A stretch of 64,000 nucleotides of DNA. It comes from Phycisphaerales bacterium. GTDB taxonomy: Bacteria > Planctomycetota > Phycisphaerae > Phycisphaerales > UBA1924. This document shows positions 17,761 through 26,690 of the stretch, piece by piece. Under the pieces are notes generated by a model. That model was not told where the DNA came from. It was given only the letters and a program-made list of their open reading frames with translations, and searched no databases. The translations under genes were made by a program, and so were the position numbers. Location: positions 1 through 64,000 of the forward strand of contig JADYXW010000047.1 of assembly GCA_020853975.1 (NCBI GenBank), in the 5' to 3' direction. Each line of letters begins with the position of its first letter. Positions within the stretch are counted from its first letter, which is position 1.

Positions 17761-19095
17761 TCACGCGGCGGGGCGTTCGCCCAGGTCGCCAAGCGCCCGG
17801 TTGTCCAACGCACGCATCGCCAGAGACAGGTCAAACTCCCCGGGTGCCGCGGGTGAGAAGAGCCACTGCGCGACGTTCTGCCCCTCCGCCTCGCACACCT
17901 GCACGTCCTGGGTGGTGCGCAGGTCGATTCGCTCCAACGTGGGCTCGCGGCCGTTCCGCTTCGGGTTCAGCCCCTCGTTCAGCACCTCCACGACGGGCCG
18001 GCACGGGTCAAGGGGTGACCAACTGACCACCGCGGCGGTCTGCCCGCCCGTGATCGTCACGATCGTGCCCGGCGCGAAGGGCGGCACCACGGTCACCAGG
18101 GCCCTGAGGATCAGCGGATCGATCCGGGCGCTCAGAGGCGTGCGGAGCACATCGTGCATCGCCGCGACCGTGGGGCGTGGCGCTCGCAGGCGGTCGTCCG
18201 CGCCCGGCGCGTGGGCCGGATAGCGCAGCCTCTGCAGGGTCTCCGCCGCCGCCACGATGCGGGCAAAGACGTGAATCTCCGGGCCCCGCAGCCGGCGCGT
18301 CTCGCCGCCGAGTTCCTGGCGGGACGGGAAGCCGGTGCCGTCCCAGTGCTGGTGGTGGTGGAGGACGACGCCGGCGGCGGCCGGGTCGACCTGCCCGCTG
18401 ACCGCGTCGTGGCCGAGCTGCACGTGCGCCTGCCACGCCGGGTCGGCCTCGTCCGGGGAGAGGTTCCAACGCCTGAGCGCGTCGGGGGCGATGCGGGTCA
18501 TGCCGATGTCGTGGAGCATGGCGCCGACGCCCAGGGCCGCGAGGTTCTTCGCCGCCGCCGCGGGCATCCGTGGCCGCTCGCGGATCAGGTAGTAGTCGAG
18601 CTTGAGGGCCATGAGCAGGCTGAGCATGCACACCCCGCCATGGTGGCGCACGTGCGGGGCGTCCCCGGAAGCGAGGTCGCTTGCGAGCGCCGCCGCCGCG
18701 GGGTTGGCCGTCAGGGCCTCCAGCACGTCTGCGACGGCGCGCTTGTACGACCAGTAGTCGAGCTCCACGTGCTGCTGGACCATGCCGGCGTCGAGCACTC
18801 CCGCGAGCTCGGAGACCAGCTTGCGGTGCGTGGACATCACGCGCGGGTCGTGGTACTTGGCAAGGTGCTCCAGGCCCGGGTAGCGGATGCAGATCTCGCG
18901 GACCCCCATCTCCGCCAGCCTCACGATGCAGCGGTCGTCGAGCTGCGCGTTGCGCCGCAGCAGCACCCCGCCCGTCAGCGACGGGTGCGGAATATCAAGG
19001 CCCAGGACCATCCCGGGCCGGGCATCAACGATCGGGACCCGAAGCAAGGCACGCTCCCGGGGCGAAGGCCCCGGAGGGGTGCATCGGCGAGCCAC
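17761..19095 (-). CDS. HD-GYP-like cyclic-di-GMP phosphodiesterase, partly degenerate
   Basis: About 444 residues. An N-terminal domain (LRVPIVDARPGMVLGLDIPHP) matches the N-terminal region that often precedes HD-GYP domains. The HD core shows RHHGGVCMLSL, MLHDIGM, HVQLGHDAVSG and HHHQHWDGTGFP, where canonical enzymes have HHERxDGxGYP; the later ARIVAAAETL has Glu where Asp is usual. Metal-binding His and HD remain, so it may be active. It would lower c-di-GMP in the cytoplasm. The start is uncertain: GTG at 19095 has AAGGAG 8 bases upstream, while the frame stays open to 19167 and a TTG lies closer to the domain. Confidence 0.7.
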   Translation of the reverse strand: MARRCTPPGPSPRERALLRVPIVDARPGMVLGLDIPHPSLTGGVLLRRNAQLDDRCIVRLAEMGVREICIRYPGLEHLAKYHDPRVMSTHRKLVSELAGVLDAGMVQQHVELDYWSYKRAVADVLEALTANPAAAALASDLASGDAPHVRHHGGVCMLSLLMALKLDYYLIRERPRMPAAAAKNLAALGVGAMLHDIGMTRIAPDALRRWNLSPDEADPAWQAHVQLGHDAVSGQVDPAAAGVVLHHHQHWDGTGFPSRQELGGETRRLRGPEIHVFARIVAAAETLQRLRYPAHAPGADDRLRAPRPTVAAMHDVLRTPLSARIDPLILRALVTVVPPFAPGTIVTITGGQTAAVVSWSPLDPCRPVVEVLNEGLNPKRNGREPTLERIDLRTTQDVQVCEAEGQNVAQWLFSPAAPGEFDLSLAMRALDNRALGDLGERPAA

Positions 19096-19129
19096 GCGTC
19101 GCACTCCTTGCTCTTCTGCGGCCCGCTCG

Positions 19130-20014
19130 CTATCGGACGCTGTCCGTGGCGAGCAGGCGGAACGCACGGGTGACGCTGGGGGTCAGAACCACGACGACGC
19201 GTCTTCCGCCCCGGGCTTCGCCTCGCTCAGGCACGAGGATCGCTTCCCCCAAAGTGGGGAGGTCCGTGTCTTCCGGGCCCCGGACGCTTCTGCGGGCCGA
19301 CGACTCCCCGGGCCCCTCGGCGATGATCAGGATTGCCTCTTCGCCCAGGAGCGTGGATTCGAGGCCGAGGCGAGAGAACATGAGTGGCGGCTCCGCCTCG
19401 GTCATGGTCTGCCCGAGCACCCGCCGCGCGGGCGCGGGCGTGAAGACGGGCGCGATCTCGACCTGGAGCGCGCCGACCGTGGGGCCGTTGGCTTCCGCGC
19501 TCCAAGCCGACGCGGTGCTCCAGCAGCGCATCGCGAGCTTCAGGTGTCCCCCGGCGGCGAGCGAGAGCGGCCCGCTGTCGGTGCCGATCACCATCGGCGC
19601 GGCCAGGGTGGGCCCCCGGGCGATCTCCGTCCAGCGCGTTGCCTGCCCCAGCCACTGGGTCTGCACAGCGCCGACGGGCATGAGCGACCTGCGGAGCGAG
19701 GGCACGTCATCGATCGGAACGGTCATTACGCGCAGCCCGTTCGCGTGCCAGGCCTCGACGGCGCGCCAGGAGAGCGGCACGGGCCTCGCCTCGTAGGGCT
19801 CCAGAAGCGCGTTGATCGCCACGCCCCCTTCGCCCGAGTCACCCACGATCCACCAGCACAGCTCCATGCCCGCGGTCTCGGGGCGCTCGGCGGGGGACGC
19901 GGGGTGCGTGGCCTGCGCGGCGCCATCGCCCGCGCAGCCGCCCACCAGCGCGATGGCGAGGGTGGCGAGGGTCAGTGAGAGCAGGCCGCGGGCGGTGTTC
20001 ACTCGTGGGTCCAT
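19130..20014 (-). CDS. Lipoprotein, function unknown
   Basis: A 294-residue protein with a lipoprotein signal (LAIALVGGC, Cys near 27). The mature part is beta-rich with hydrophobic strands (ELCWWIVGDSG, PLSLAAGGHLKLAMRCW, ALQVEIAPVF, EEAILIIAEGPG) and a closing RRVVVVLTPSVTRAFRLLATDSVR. No family is recognised. It starts 9 bases after the LOG-family gene and precedes the HD-GYP-like gene by about 34 bases, so the three may form one transcript. Confidence 0.65.
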   Translation of the reverse strand: MDPRVNTARGLLSLTLATLAIALVGGCAGDGAAQATHPASPAERPETAGMELCWWIVGDSGEGGVAINALLEPYEARPVPLSWRAVEAWHANGLRVMTVPIDDVPSLRRSLMPVGAVQTQWLGQATRWTEIARGPTLAAPMVIGTDSGPLSLAAGGHLKLAMRCWSTASAWSAEANGPTVGALQVEIAPVFTPAPARRVLGQTMTEAEPPLMFSRLGLESTLLGEEAILIIAEGPGESSARRSVRGPEDTDLPTLGEAILVPERGEARGGRRVVVVLTPSVTRAFRLLATDSVR

Positions 20015-20023
20015 TGGTGCCGC

Positions 20024-21139
20024 TCAGGGGGCCGGGTCCAGGTCGTTGATTCGGTCGATCAGCGCCCGCACCATGCCGTACTTGTACTTGGTGTGGTGGA
20101 ACACGATGCGTGGCAGCTCGGGGAAGCCGTCCTCGCCCTCCACGGGGCCCATGTGCTGGGTCATTCCCCCGGCCTTGATGAGCACCTTGAACTCCGACTC
20201 CAGCCTCTGCACGTCATCGGGGCGGAAGGCCCGCCTGACGCGGATGACGAGCTGGTCGCGGACGTACCGCGATGAGTGATAGTTGCGGTAGAAGCGGATC
20301 AGGTGCCTGGCCGCGTCCTGCGGGTTCTTGGCGATGTAGTAGATATTCGGATCTTCGGGGCTGACCCAGCCGCGCTTCAGGAGCTGGCTGTGCACCCACT
20401 GGTCCCACGAGCTCCAGTAGTCGCCCCCCTGGCCCTCGAGCATCACGATGGGCATGGGCGAGGACTTGCCGGTCTGCACGAGCGTCAGGGCCTCGTAGGC
20501 CTCGTCCATCGTGCCGAAGCCTCCGGGGAAGAGCGCCACCGCTTCCGCCTGGCTGATGAACATCAGCTTGCGCGTGAAGAAGTAGCGGAAGAGGATCAGT
20601 TTCTCGTCGCCCGCGATCACCGCGTTCGCGTTGGTCTCAAAGGGCAGGCGGATCGCGACGCCGAAGCTCGCCTGCCGGCCCGGGCCCACGTGCCCGGCCT
20701 GCATGATCCCAAGCCCCGCGCCGGTGATGGACATCCAGCCCGCCTCGGCCATCAGGCGAGAGAACTCCACGCACGCCGCGTAGTCCGGGTGCGTCTCGGG
20801 CGTGCGCGCCGAGCCGAAGATCGTGACCTTGTGCGGATCCCGGAAGCGCCCGAAGACCCTGAAGGCGTAGCGCAGTTCTTTGACGGAGTTGGTCAGGAGC
20901 TTGATCTCGCCGGTGTCCCTGCCGTCGGGGATCAGCCTCAGACCGGTCTGCAGCAGTTCCCTGACGAGCCGGGCGTCGAAGGACCCGGGCTTGCCGCCCA
21001 TCTGCTCGATCAGCCGGTCCAGGGTCGCCACAATTTCAGGGTCGTCCGCCCGCGCCGCCCTCGGGCTGACGGGGCCGCCCGCGGCCTCGTCCAGCGCGTC
21101 TACGTCGATCTTCGGTTCGATCCGGTCATCCAGCGGCAT
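20024..21139 (-). CDS. LOG-family protein (lysine decarboxylase-like fold, YgdH/PpnN type)
   Basis: A 371-residue protein with the Rossmann-like LOG/TIGR00730 fold: VTIFGSART (about 105), GLGIMQAGHVGPGRQASFGVAIRLP, and the nucleotide-ribose motif PGGFGTMDEAYEALTLVQTG. Family members are cytokinin-activating phosphoribohydrolases in plants and nucleotide 5'-monophosphate nucleosidases (PpnN) in bacteria. The N-terminal extension of about 90 residues and the C-terminal about 100 residues (YYIAKNPQDAARHLIRFYRNY) are longer than simple LOG proteins and closer to PpnN. Nucleotide salvage is the likely role. It heads a minus-strand unit with a lipoprotein. Confidence 0.8.
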   Translation of the reverse strand: MPLDDRIEPKIDVDALDEAAGGPVSPRAARADDPEIVATLDRLIEQMGGKPGSFDARLVRELLQTGLRLIPDGRDTGEIKLLTNSVKELRYAFRVFGRFRDPHKVTIFGSARTPETHPDYAACVEFSRLMAEAGWMSITGAGLGIMQAGHVGPGRQASFGVAIRLPFETNANAVIAGDEKLILFRYFFTRKLMFISQAEAVALFPGGFGTMDEAYEALTLVQTGKSSPMPIVMLEGQGGDYWSSWDQWVHSQLLKRGWVSPEDPNIYYIAKNPQDAARHLIRFYRNYHSSRYVRDQLVIRVRRAFRPDDVQRLESEFKVLIKAGGMTQHMGPVEGEDGFPELPRIVFHHTKYKYGMVRALIDRINDLDPAP

Positions 21140-21356
21140 CAGGGGATTCCAAAAGAGCCCACCCGTCGGTGGGAGCCAAGTCTAGTGCGAGTCCCGGCCT
21201 GGGGGGGAACCCGCTGGACGCGCAAGAGTTGCGTGAAATCGTGGGTCCTTTCCCTTCCGCCGGCCGGCTTTATTGGGCCATGTTCGAAGACACCCGAAAG
21301 TCCGATCAACAAGGCGTCGATGGCCCTGTGTCCGGTGCCTTATCGGAGCCACGACG

Positions 21357-22010
21357 ATGATTGAGGCCCACCACACCCCGACTCGGACACGCACGAGGCC
21401 GCGACCCTCGGTGGGCGTGCTGCGCGGTGCGCCTTTCGAAGTCCTGGCGCCGGGCTGGCTTCGCACGACGCGGCTGCTGCTCCGCCCGCTGGGGCTGTCG
21501 GACCGCAAGGCGTTCCTCCGGGCGGTCAGGCTGAGCCGCGTCGACCTCGACACGCACCACCCCCTGCACCAGCAGCACGAGACCGACGAGCAACTGTTCG
21601 CAAGGCAGGTCCGGATGGCCTCGCAGGGGGAAGCGCAGGGGACTGCCTGGCGCCGGGCGGCCTTCCTGGAGGACGGGCGACTGGCGGGCTGCTTTAACCT
21701 CGGGGCAATCTCCCGGGGGCTGGAGTTCAGCGCGCATGCGTCATGGTGGGTCAGCGCCGACTGCCGGGGCCGCGGGTTGGCCTGCGAGGGCGTGCAGGCG
21801 ATGCTGGACCTGGCGCTGGACCCCGCGCCGCGGGGGCTTGGGCTGTTCACTGTGAGGGCGAGCATCGCGCCCGGGCATCACGCGAGCCGGACCGTCGCCT
21901 GCCGCGCGGGAATGCGGCGTACGCCCGAGCGGGTGTACCTGTCGGTGCAAGGCGTCCAGTCGCCCCACGACGTGTTCGTGCGCACGGTCGAGCCCTTCAC
22001 GGGGTGCTGA
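21357..22010 (+). CDS. GNAT acetyltransferase, RimJ/RimL type
   Basis: A 217-residue acetyltransferase. LRTTRLLLRPLGLSDRKAFLRAV (about 35-57) is the typical start of RimJ/RimL-like enzymes, followed by RRAAFLEDGRLAGCFNLGAISRG and SWWVSADCRGRGLACEGVQAMLDLAL with the acetyl-CoA loop (CRGRGLA). RimJ/RimL acetylate ribosomal protein N-termini, but many relatives act on small molecules. Start at 21357 is the last ATG before the domain; the frame is open 84 bases further up. Its 3' end overlaps the convergent TolC-like gene by 14 bases. Confidence 0.75.
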   Translation: MIEAHHTPTRTRTRPRPSVGVLRGAPFEVLAPGWLRTTRLLLRPLGLSDRKAFLRAVRLSRVDLDTHHPLHQQHETDEQLFARQVRMASQGEAQGTAWRRAAFLEDGRLAGCFNLGAISRGLEFSAHASWWVSADCRGRGLACEGVQAMLDLALDPAPRGLGLFTVRASIAPGHHASRTVACRAGMRRTPERVYLSVQGVQSPHDVFVRTVEPFTGC

Positions 22011-23757
22011 CGGGCGTCATGCCCGCGGGCGGGTCGATCGTGCCGTCTCGCTTCACACGCAACTGATCGGACTCCAGCAGGTACTCGAGGACCGCCACGC
22101 GCAGGTTGGTCTGGGCCCGGTCACGCTGATTGCGCGACGCGGCGAGCGAGTTTTCCGTGTCCACGATGCGCTGGGCGTCGATGGTGTCCTTCTGGAGTTC
22201 CTGCCCGCGCTTGCGGCGCTCGTTGATCTCGACCTGCTTCTCGGCGAGCGTGAGCTGGAACCGCGCGAGCTCGATGTTCCGCAGGGCCGCCCGGACCCGC
22301 ACGATCACCTCGTCCCGCGCCTGCTCGTACTCCCGGATGCTCCGCTGGAGCTGAATCTGCGATGACCGAAGGCGCAGCGCCTCTTCCTTGCGGTCCAGCG
22401 GGAGGCTCAGCGTCGCCTCGACGGAGTAGTCCGCGTCGTCGGGGCTCAGGTCCACGTGTCCCACGTTCGCGTCGTCGTCAGTGGGCAGCGTCGCCCGGGC
22501 CGAGAGGTTGAGGTCGGGCAGGAGCTGGTTCTTCGCGTTCACCACCCCTCTGCGGCGGTCGTCCAGCCGGTCCCGCTGGTTCTGAAGGTCGAGCCTCAGG
22601 TCCAGCGCGAGGAGCACGGCCTCTTCCATCTCCGCCTCGGGCTCCGGCAGGTTGACGCCCGTGGGCGCCACGTCGATGGCGTCGCTCTCCGCGAGCCCCA
22701 GCCTCACGCGGAACCGCGCGAGCTGCAGGATGTACTGATCGCGCTGGCCCGCGAGCGATGCTTCCTGTGAGAGCACCTCGCTGCGGGCGATGTCGCGCTC
22801 GAAGCCCTCCAGGCGTCCCGAGGCCACCAGCGCCTCGGTGCGGGAGGCGTTCTGCCTCAGGCTCTCGAGCTGGCGCTCCGCGTTCGCGATCGCCGCCTTG
22901 CTGTTGAGCAGCTCGAAGAAGTCCGAGGCGATCGAGACCAGGTACTCGCGCCGGAAGCGCTCGAACTCGCGGGCCGCGTACACAAGGTCTCGCTCGCCCT
23001 GGATCAGGTCCTCGCGGGCGATCAGCCCCGCGCCACGCAGCAGGGGGACCGTGCCGCTGAGCACCAGCGAGGACGACTGCCGGTACCGCCCGCTGGACTG
23101 CTCGCGGAGGTTCTCGCTCGCGTTCCATACCCACGCGGCTTCGGCGGTCCCGCCAAAGGGCAGCCGCTTGGTCACGCGAAGCCGGTTGATGAGCTGGGCC
23201 GTGTGCTCAAAGCGCCCGTCGTCCCCCTGCCCCGCGAGCGAGAGGGTGGTGTCGTTGAAGAGCCTCGGGCCCCACTGGTGCCGGGTGATGAGCAGGTCGA
23301 TCGAGGCGAGGAGATAAGCCTCCTGTGCGCTCAGGATCTCCCGCCCGGAGTCCTGGCTCTGCCTCAGCGCGTCTTCGAGCGCGAGCGTGCGGAGCGCCAC
23401 GCCCTCGGGGGTGGCCACCACCCCGTCCATCGGCACGCCCGAGGCCCGTGCGATCGCGGTGAGCCTCGAGGCAACATCCCGGTCTGCGGGTGCTGGCGTG
23501 AAAGTCAGCGCCGAGGGGTCTGGGTTCCGCGTGTCCGGACGCGTATTGATCTGAGCAGACCGGGTGCCGGTCAGGTCGGCCCGAGCTCCGAGCTCCGGCG
23601 AGATGCCCAGACGGGCCCGGCCCGCCCCCTCGGCGGCCATCCGCCTCACCTGCTCATCCACGGACATCGGGCTGGTGCCGCAGCCCGCGAGGATGACGCC
23701 GGCCGCCAGCGAATAGATGCCTGCCCGCACCATGTGTTTGTAATTTGATAGGATCAC
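21997..23757 (-). CDS. TolC-family outer-membrane efflux lipoprotein
   Basis: A 586-residue protein. A lipoprotein signal (AAGVILAGC, Cys near 26) precedes a low-complexity stretch (about 30-110) and then two TolC repeats of long amphipathic helices joined by short strands (for example FFELLNSKAAIANAERQLESL and EYEQARDEVIVRVRAALRNIELA). TolC proteins form the outer-membrane tunnel of efflux or type I export systems. No membrane-fusion protein or pump lies next to it. GTG at 23757 follows GGGAG at a short distance; ATG eight codons in is the alternative. It is divergent from the GH35-like gene. Confidence 0.8.
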   Translation of the reverse strand: MILSNYKHMVRAGIYSLAAGVILAGCGTSPMSVDEQVRRMAAEGAGRARLGISPELGARADLTGTRSAQINTRPDTRNPDPSALTFTPAPADRDVASRLTAIARASGVPMDGVVATPEGVALRTLALEDALRQSQDSGREILSAQEAYLLASIDLLITRHQWGPRLFNDTTLSLAGQGDDGRFEHTAQLINRLRVTKRLPFGGTAEAAWVWNASENLREQSSGRYRQSSSLVLSGTVPLLRGAGLIAREDLIQGERDLVYAAREFERFRREYLVSIASDFFELLNSKAAIANAERQLESLRQNASRTEALVASGRLEGFERDIARSEVLSQEASLAGQRDQYILQLARFRVRLGLAESDAIDVAPTGVNLPEPEAEMEEAVLLALDLRLDLQNQRDRLDDRRRGVVNAKNQLLPDLNLSARATLPTDDDANVGHVDLSPDDADYSVEATLSLPLDRKEEALRLRSSQIQLQRSIREYEQARDEVIVRVRAALRNIELARFQLTLAEKQVEINERRKRGQELQKDTIDAQRIVDTENSLAASRNQRDRAQTNLRVAVLEYLLESDQLRVKRDGTIDPPAGMTPVSTP

Positions 23758-23847
23758 AGGGCTCCCGGTAGGTGAGACACGGCGGGGGAGTCTAGCGGTC
23801 TTAGAGATGATTGTTGCACCAGATTCCGCCGTTCGGATTGAGGAATG

Positions 23848-23879
23848 CAGCGAGGGCCCCTATTGTTGCGGCCTCGCTG
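23848..23879. other. Imperfect inverted repeat in the TolC/GH35 divergent gap
   Basis: CAGCGAGG(G)CC and GGCCTCGCTG pair as a 10-bp stem with one bulged G and an 11-base AT-richer loop. It lies between two divergent genes and could be an operator or a hairpin in the leader of either. Nothing else was seen in the 203-base gap apart from the promoter at 23935. Confidence 0.35.
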
Positions 23880-23934
23880 AGGAACGGAGAACAGAGCGCG
23901 TGGCGGTTCATAAGTAACTATTCACAAGCACCTT

Positions 23935-23940
23935 ACACTC
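23935..23940 (+). promoter_or_regulatory. Candidate -10 element, GH35-like gene
   Basis: TACACT lies 20 bases before the ATG at 23961; the leader between them carries GAGGAGG at 23944-23950. This is a short-leader, Shine-Dalgarno-type start. Confidence 0.5.
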
Positions 23941-23960
23941 GTTGAGGAGGCCGCGCGCCA

Positions 23961-26690
23961 ATGCCCTCCGTGACCCACGACAGCCGGAGTTTTCTGATCG
24001 ATGGCCGCCGCATTTGGTTGGCTTCTGGTAGGATTCCGTACGCAAAGGTGCCACGCGATTCCTGGAATGCCCGGATTCTCGCCGCCAAGCACGCGGGCCT
24101 GAACACCATCGAGACGCCGCTCATCTGGAGCCGCCACGAGGCGCGCCAGGGCCGCTACGACTTCACGGGCGAGAATGACATCCGCCATTTCGTCGATCTG
24201 GTCGGCAAGGCAGGGTTGTATTGTATTATCGGACTCGGGCCGTTCGTAGGCGGATCGTCTGACTTCGGCGGGCTCCCGCCCTGGCTCCGGGATGTCGCGG
24301 GGGGCAAGCTGCGAGTGGGTGGCGGGCTCTTCCTCGAGCAGTGCTCACGGTTCTTCACCGCCGTGTCCGACCAGATCAAGGGCTGGCAGGCCACGGCGCC
24401 GGGCGAGGGCGGACCGATCGTGCTGCTCCAGTTGGAGTCCGAGTGGACGTGCGGCCACGACGCGATGGCACAGTCCTACCTGGGCGAACTGACGCGCTAT
24501 GTCCGCGAGGCCGGCCTCAACGTCCCGATCGTCAACTCCAACAACATGTGGGCCGGCGTCGAGGGGCACATCGACGGGTGGGCGGGCAACCGTCCGATGC
24601 TGGGCACGATGAGGCAGCTCGCGGTGGTCCGCCCGGGCCAGCCCCGCATCGTGATCGACCTGAACTTCGCATCGCAGACGCACTGGGGGCACGAGGCTGA
24701 ATCGGCTCCGGACGGGCTGACGATGCAGCGGCGCATCGCGGAGGCACTCGCGGGGGGCGGTCAGTTCAACCTGACGGGGTTCTGCGGCGGGACGCACGTG
24801 GGATTTGCGGCGGGCCGGGCGGCCGAAGCGCCCGGCGCGTACGCGACGGCGGACGCGTCCAACGGCTGCCTGATCGACGCGATCGGGAAGCAGTCCCGGG
24901 CGCTGGGTGAGGTGCGCAAGATCGCCCACGCCGCCTCACGGTTTGCGCGGGTCTTCGCGAACCTTGACCCGTCATATGCCCCTGTGTGCTTCGAGCCCCT
25001 GGGCGCCGGGCCAAAGGAGGGCGTGACGGGCGCCGTGATCCACTCTCGCGGGCCTCAGGGAAGCGTCGCGTTCGTGTTCGGATCTGAGCCCGGTGGCTCC
25101 AAGCCCCGCCTGCAGGAGCTGTCCCTGCTGATGCCGGACGGCGCCAGCCTGCCCGTGCCCCTGATGAGCGACGGCGTGGCGTGGTGCTTCTTTGATGTGA
25201 ACGTCTCCGGTCGCGCCAAGCTCGACTACACAAACCTGAGCGCGCTGGGTGCGGTCGGGCAGACCATCGTGCTCTTCGGACCGGCGGGGGCCCAGGCGAT
25301 CGTCTGCGTCAACGGCTCACCCCTCGAGACGCCCCTGCCCGCGCAGGGCGAGGCGCCGGTCATCGTGCCCCACGAGGGGTTGACCCTGGTGCTCGTGAGC
25401 AGCGAGCAGGCCGAGCAGGTGTTCTTCACCGACGACGCGGTGCTCATCGGCGTCGCGGGCCTCACGCCCGCGGGCACGGCGCGCATGGCGCCCGGGTCCA
25501 AGTCCTACGTGCGAGTGTCGGGCGAGGGGCAGTCCAAGACCATTCACGCGGAGCCGCCCCAGAAGCCCCGCGCTTCGCGCGTGGTGCTCTCCGAGTGGGC
25601 GATGGCCTGCGTCTCGGACTACATCGACGGCAGCAGCGAGCGTTACGCCAGCGTGCAGGGGTCTCGTGAGCTGGGCGCCCTGGGCTGCCCCCAGGGGTAC
25701 GGGTGGTACCGGCTCTCGTTCCCGGGCAAGGGCCCCGAGAGGGGGCGGGTGATCTTCCCCGAGGCCGGCGACCGCCTGCAGGTCTTCGCCGATGGCCACT
25801 CGCAGGCCGTGGTCGGGTCGGGACCCGGCGCGGAGCGGGTGTTCCCGTTCTCGCCCCCGAAGGCCGACAAGGCCATGGTGATCCTCGCGGACAACCTCGG
25901 GCGGACGAGCGGCGGTCACACGCTGGGCGAGCCCAAGGGCCTGACGGGCCCGGGCTATCTGGTGTCGACCATCCGCGTCGCCAAGCCCCGCGTCGAGACC
26001 GGAAGCCCGGTCGACGTGCTCGGGTTCCGTGCGCCCCTCTGGGGGTTCAGCGAGGGCGACGCCACCAGCCCCGAGCGCATTACCTGGACCCTGCCGGGCA
26101 AGCGCAAGGCGCCGGTGCTCATGCTCTTTGACGACATGCCCGAGGCGGCACTCCTCATGGTGAACGACACGGCGGTCGCCTACGTCGATCCGGCGGGTCC
26201 GGCCATCTTCACCATCTCGCCCGAGCACCTGGGCAAGGCCTCTAACATCGTGCAGCTCGCCCCGGTCGCGCACGGCGCGGCGGAGGCGATGCTCGCCCTG
26301 GCCTCCCGCGCGGTGCACTTCGAGCAGACCGAGGGAGACGTGATGGCCGGCGCGGACGTCGGCTTTGCGAAGTGGGAGCCCCCGAGCCCCGCGGCGTTCC
26401 AGGGCAAGCATCGGCACGCCGCCGGAACGCCCGCCTGGTACCGGGCTTCCTTTGAGGCCAACCCCGCGGACGGCCCGCTGGTCCTCAGCCCCGTGGGTAT
26501 GACCAAGGGGCAGGTGTTCATCAACGGCAAGCACCTCTGCCGCTACTTCGTCGCGACCGCGAGCGGCAAGCGCGTCCCGCCCCAGAGCGAGTACGTCATC
26601 CCCGCGTCCTGGTTCCAGGCCGGCGCCAACGAGATCCTCTTGTTCGACGAGCACGGCGGGCAGGCGTCCAAGTGCAAGCTCGGGCGCTAG
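23961..26690 (+). CDS. GH35-like beta-galactosidase-fold protein with altered active site
   Basis: A 909-residue protein resembling glycoside hydrolase family 35. The N-terminal barrel (1-320) follows the family outline: FLIDGRRIWLASGRIPYAKVPRD, AKHAGLNTIETPLIWSRHE, DFGGLPPWLRD. Key sites differ: the substrate-site RPGPYxCAEW reads GLGPFVGGSS, the acid/base NE of QVENEYG reads S160-E161 (LQLESEW), and the nucleophile region TEFWxGWFDHWG reads IDLNFASQTHWG with Asp near 233. Several beta-sandwich domains follow (to 909), with jelly-roll-like segments WYRLSFPGKGP and WYRASFEANPADG. There is no signal peptide, so it is cytoplasmic. GAGGAGG precedes the ATG. Activity on beta-galactosides is uncertain. 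Confidence 0.65.
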   Translation: MPSVTHDSRSFLIDGRRIWLASGRIPYAKVPRDSWNARILAAKHAGLNTIETPLIWSRHEARQGRYDFTGENDIRHFVDLVGKAGLYCIIGLGPFVGGSSDFGGLPPWLRDVAGGKLRVGGGLFLEQCSRFFTAVSDQIKGWQATAPGEGGPIVLLQLESEWTCGHDAMAQSYLGELTRYVREAGLNVPIVNSNNMWAGVEGHIDGWAGNRPMLGTMRQLAVVRPGQPRIVIDLNFASQTHWGHEAESAPDGLTMQRRIAEALAGGGQFNLTGFCGGTHVGFAAGRAAEAPGAYATADASNGCLIDAIGKQSRALGEVRKIAHAASRFARVFANLDPSYAPVCFEPLGAGPKEGVTGAVIHSRGPQGSVAFVFGSEPGGSKPRLQELSLLMPDGASLPVPLMSDGVAWCFFDVNVSGRAKLDYTNLSALGAVGQTIVLFGPAGAQAIVCVNGSPLETPLPAQGEAPVIVPHEGLTLVLVSSEQAEQVFFTDDAVLIGVAGLTPAGTARMAPGSKSYVRVSGEGQSKTIHAEPPQKPRASRVVLSEWAMACVSDYIDGSSERYASVQGSRELGALGCPQGYGWYRLSFPGKGPERGRVIFPEAGDRLQVFADGHSQAVVGSGPGAERVFPFSPPKADKAMVILADNLGRTSGGHTLGEPKGLTGPGYLVSTIRVAKPRVETGSPVDVLGFRAPLWGFSEGDATSPERITWTLPGKRKAPVLMLFDDMPEAALLMVNDTAVAYVDPAGPAIFTISPEHLGKASNIVQLAPVAHGAAEAMLALASRAVHFEQTEGDVMAGADVGFAKWEPPSPAAFQGKHRHAAGTPAWYRASFEANPADGPLVLSPVGMTKGQVFINGKHLCRYFVATASGKRVPPQSEYVIPASWFQAGANEILLFDEHGGQASKCKLGR

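Noticed and set aside
17761-19095. A catalytically dead HD-GYP protein
   Set aside because: HD and the metal-binding His residues are present; only the GYP and one Asp differ, which is not enough to call it inactive.
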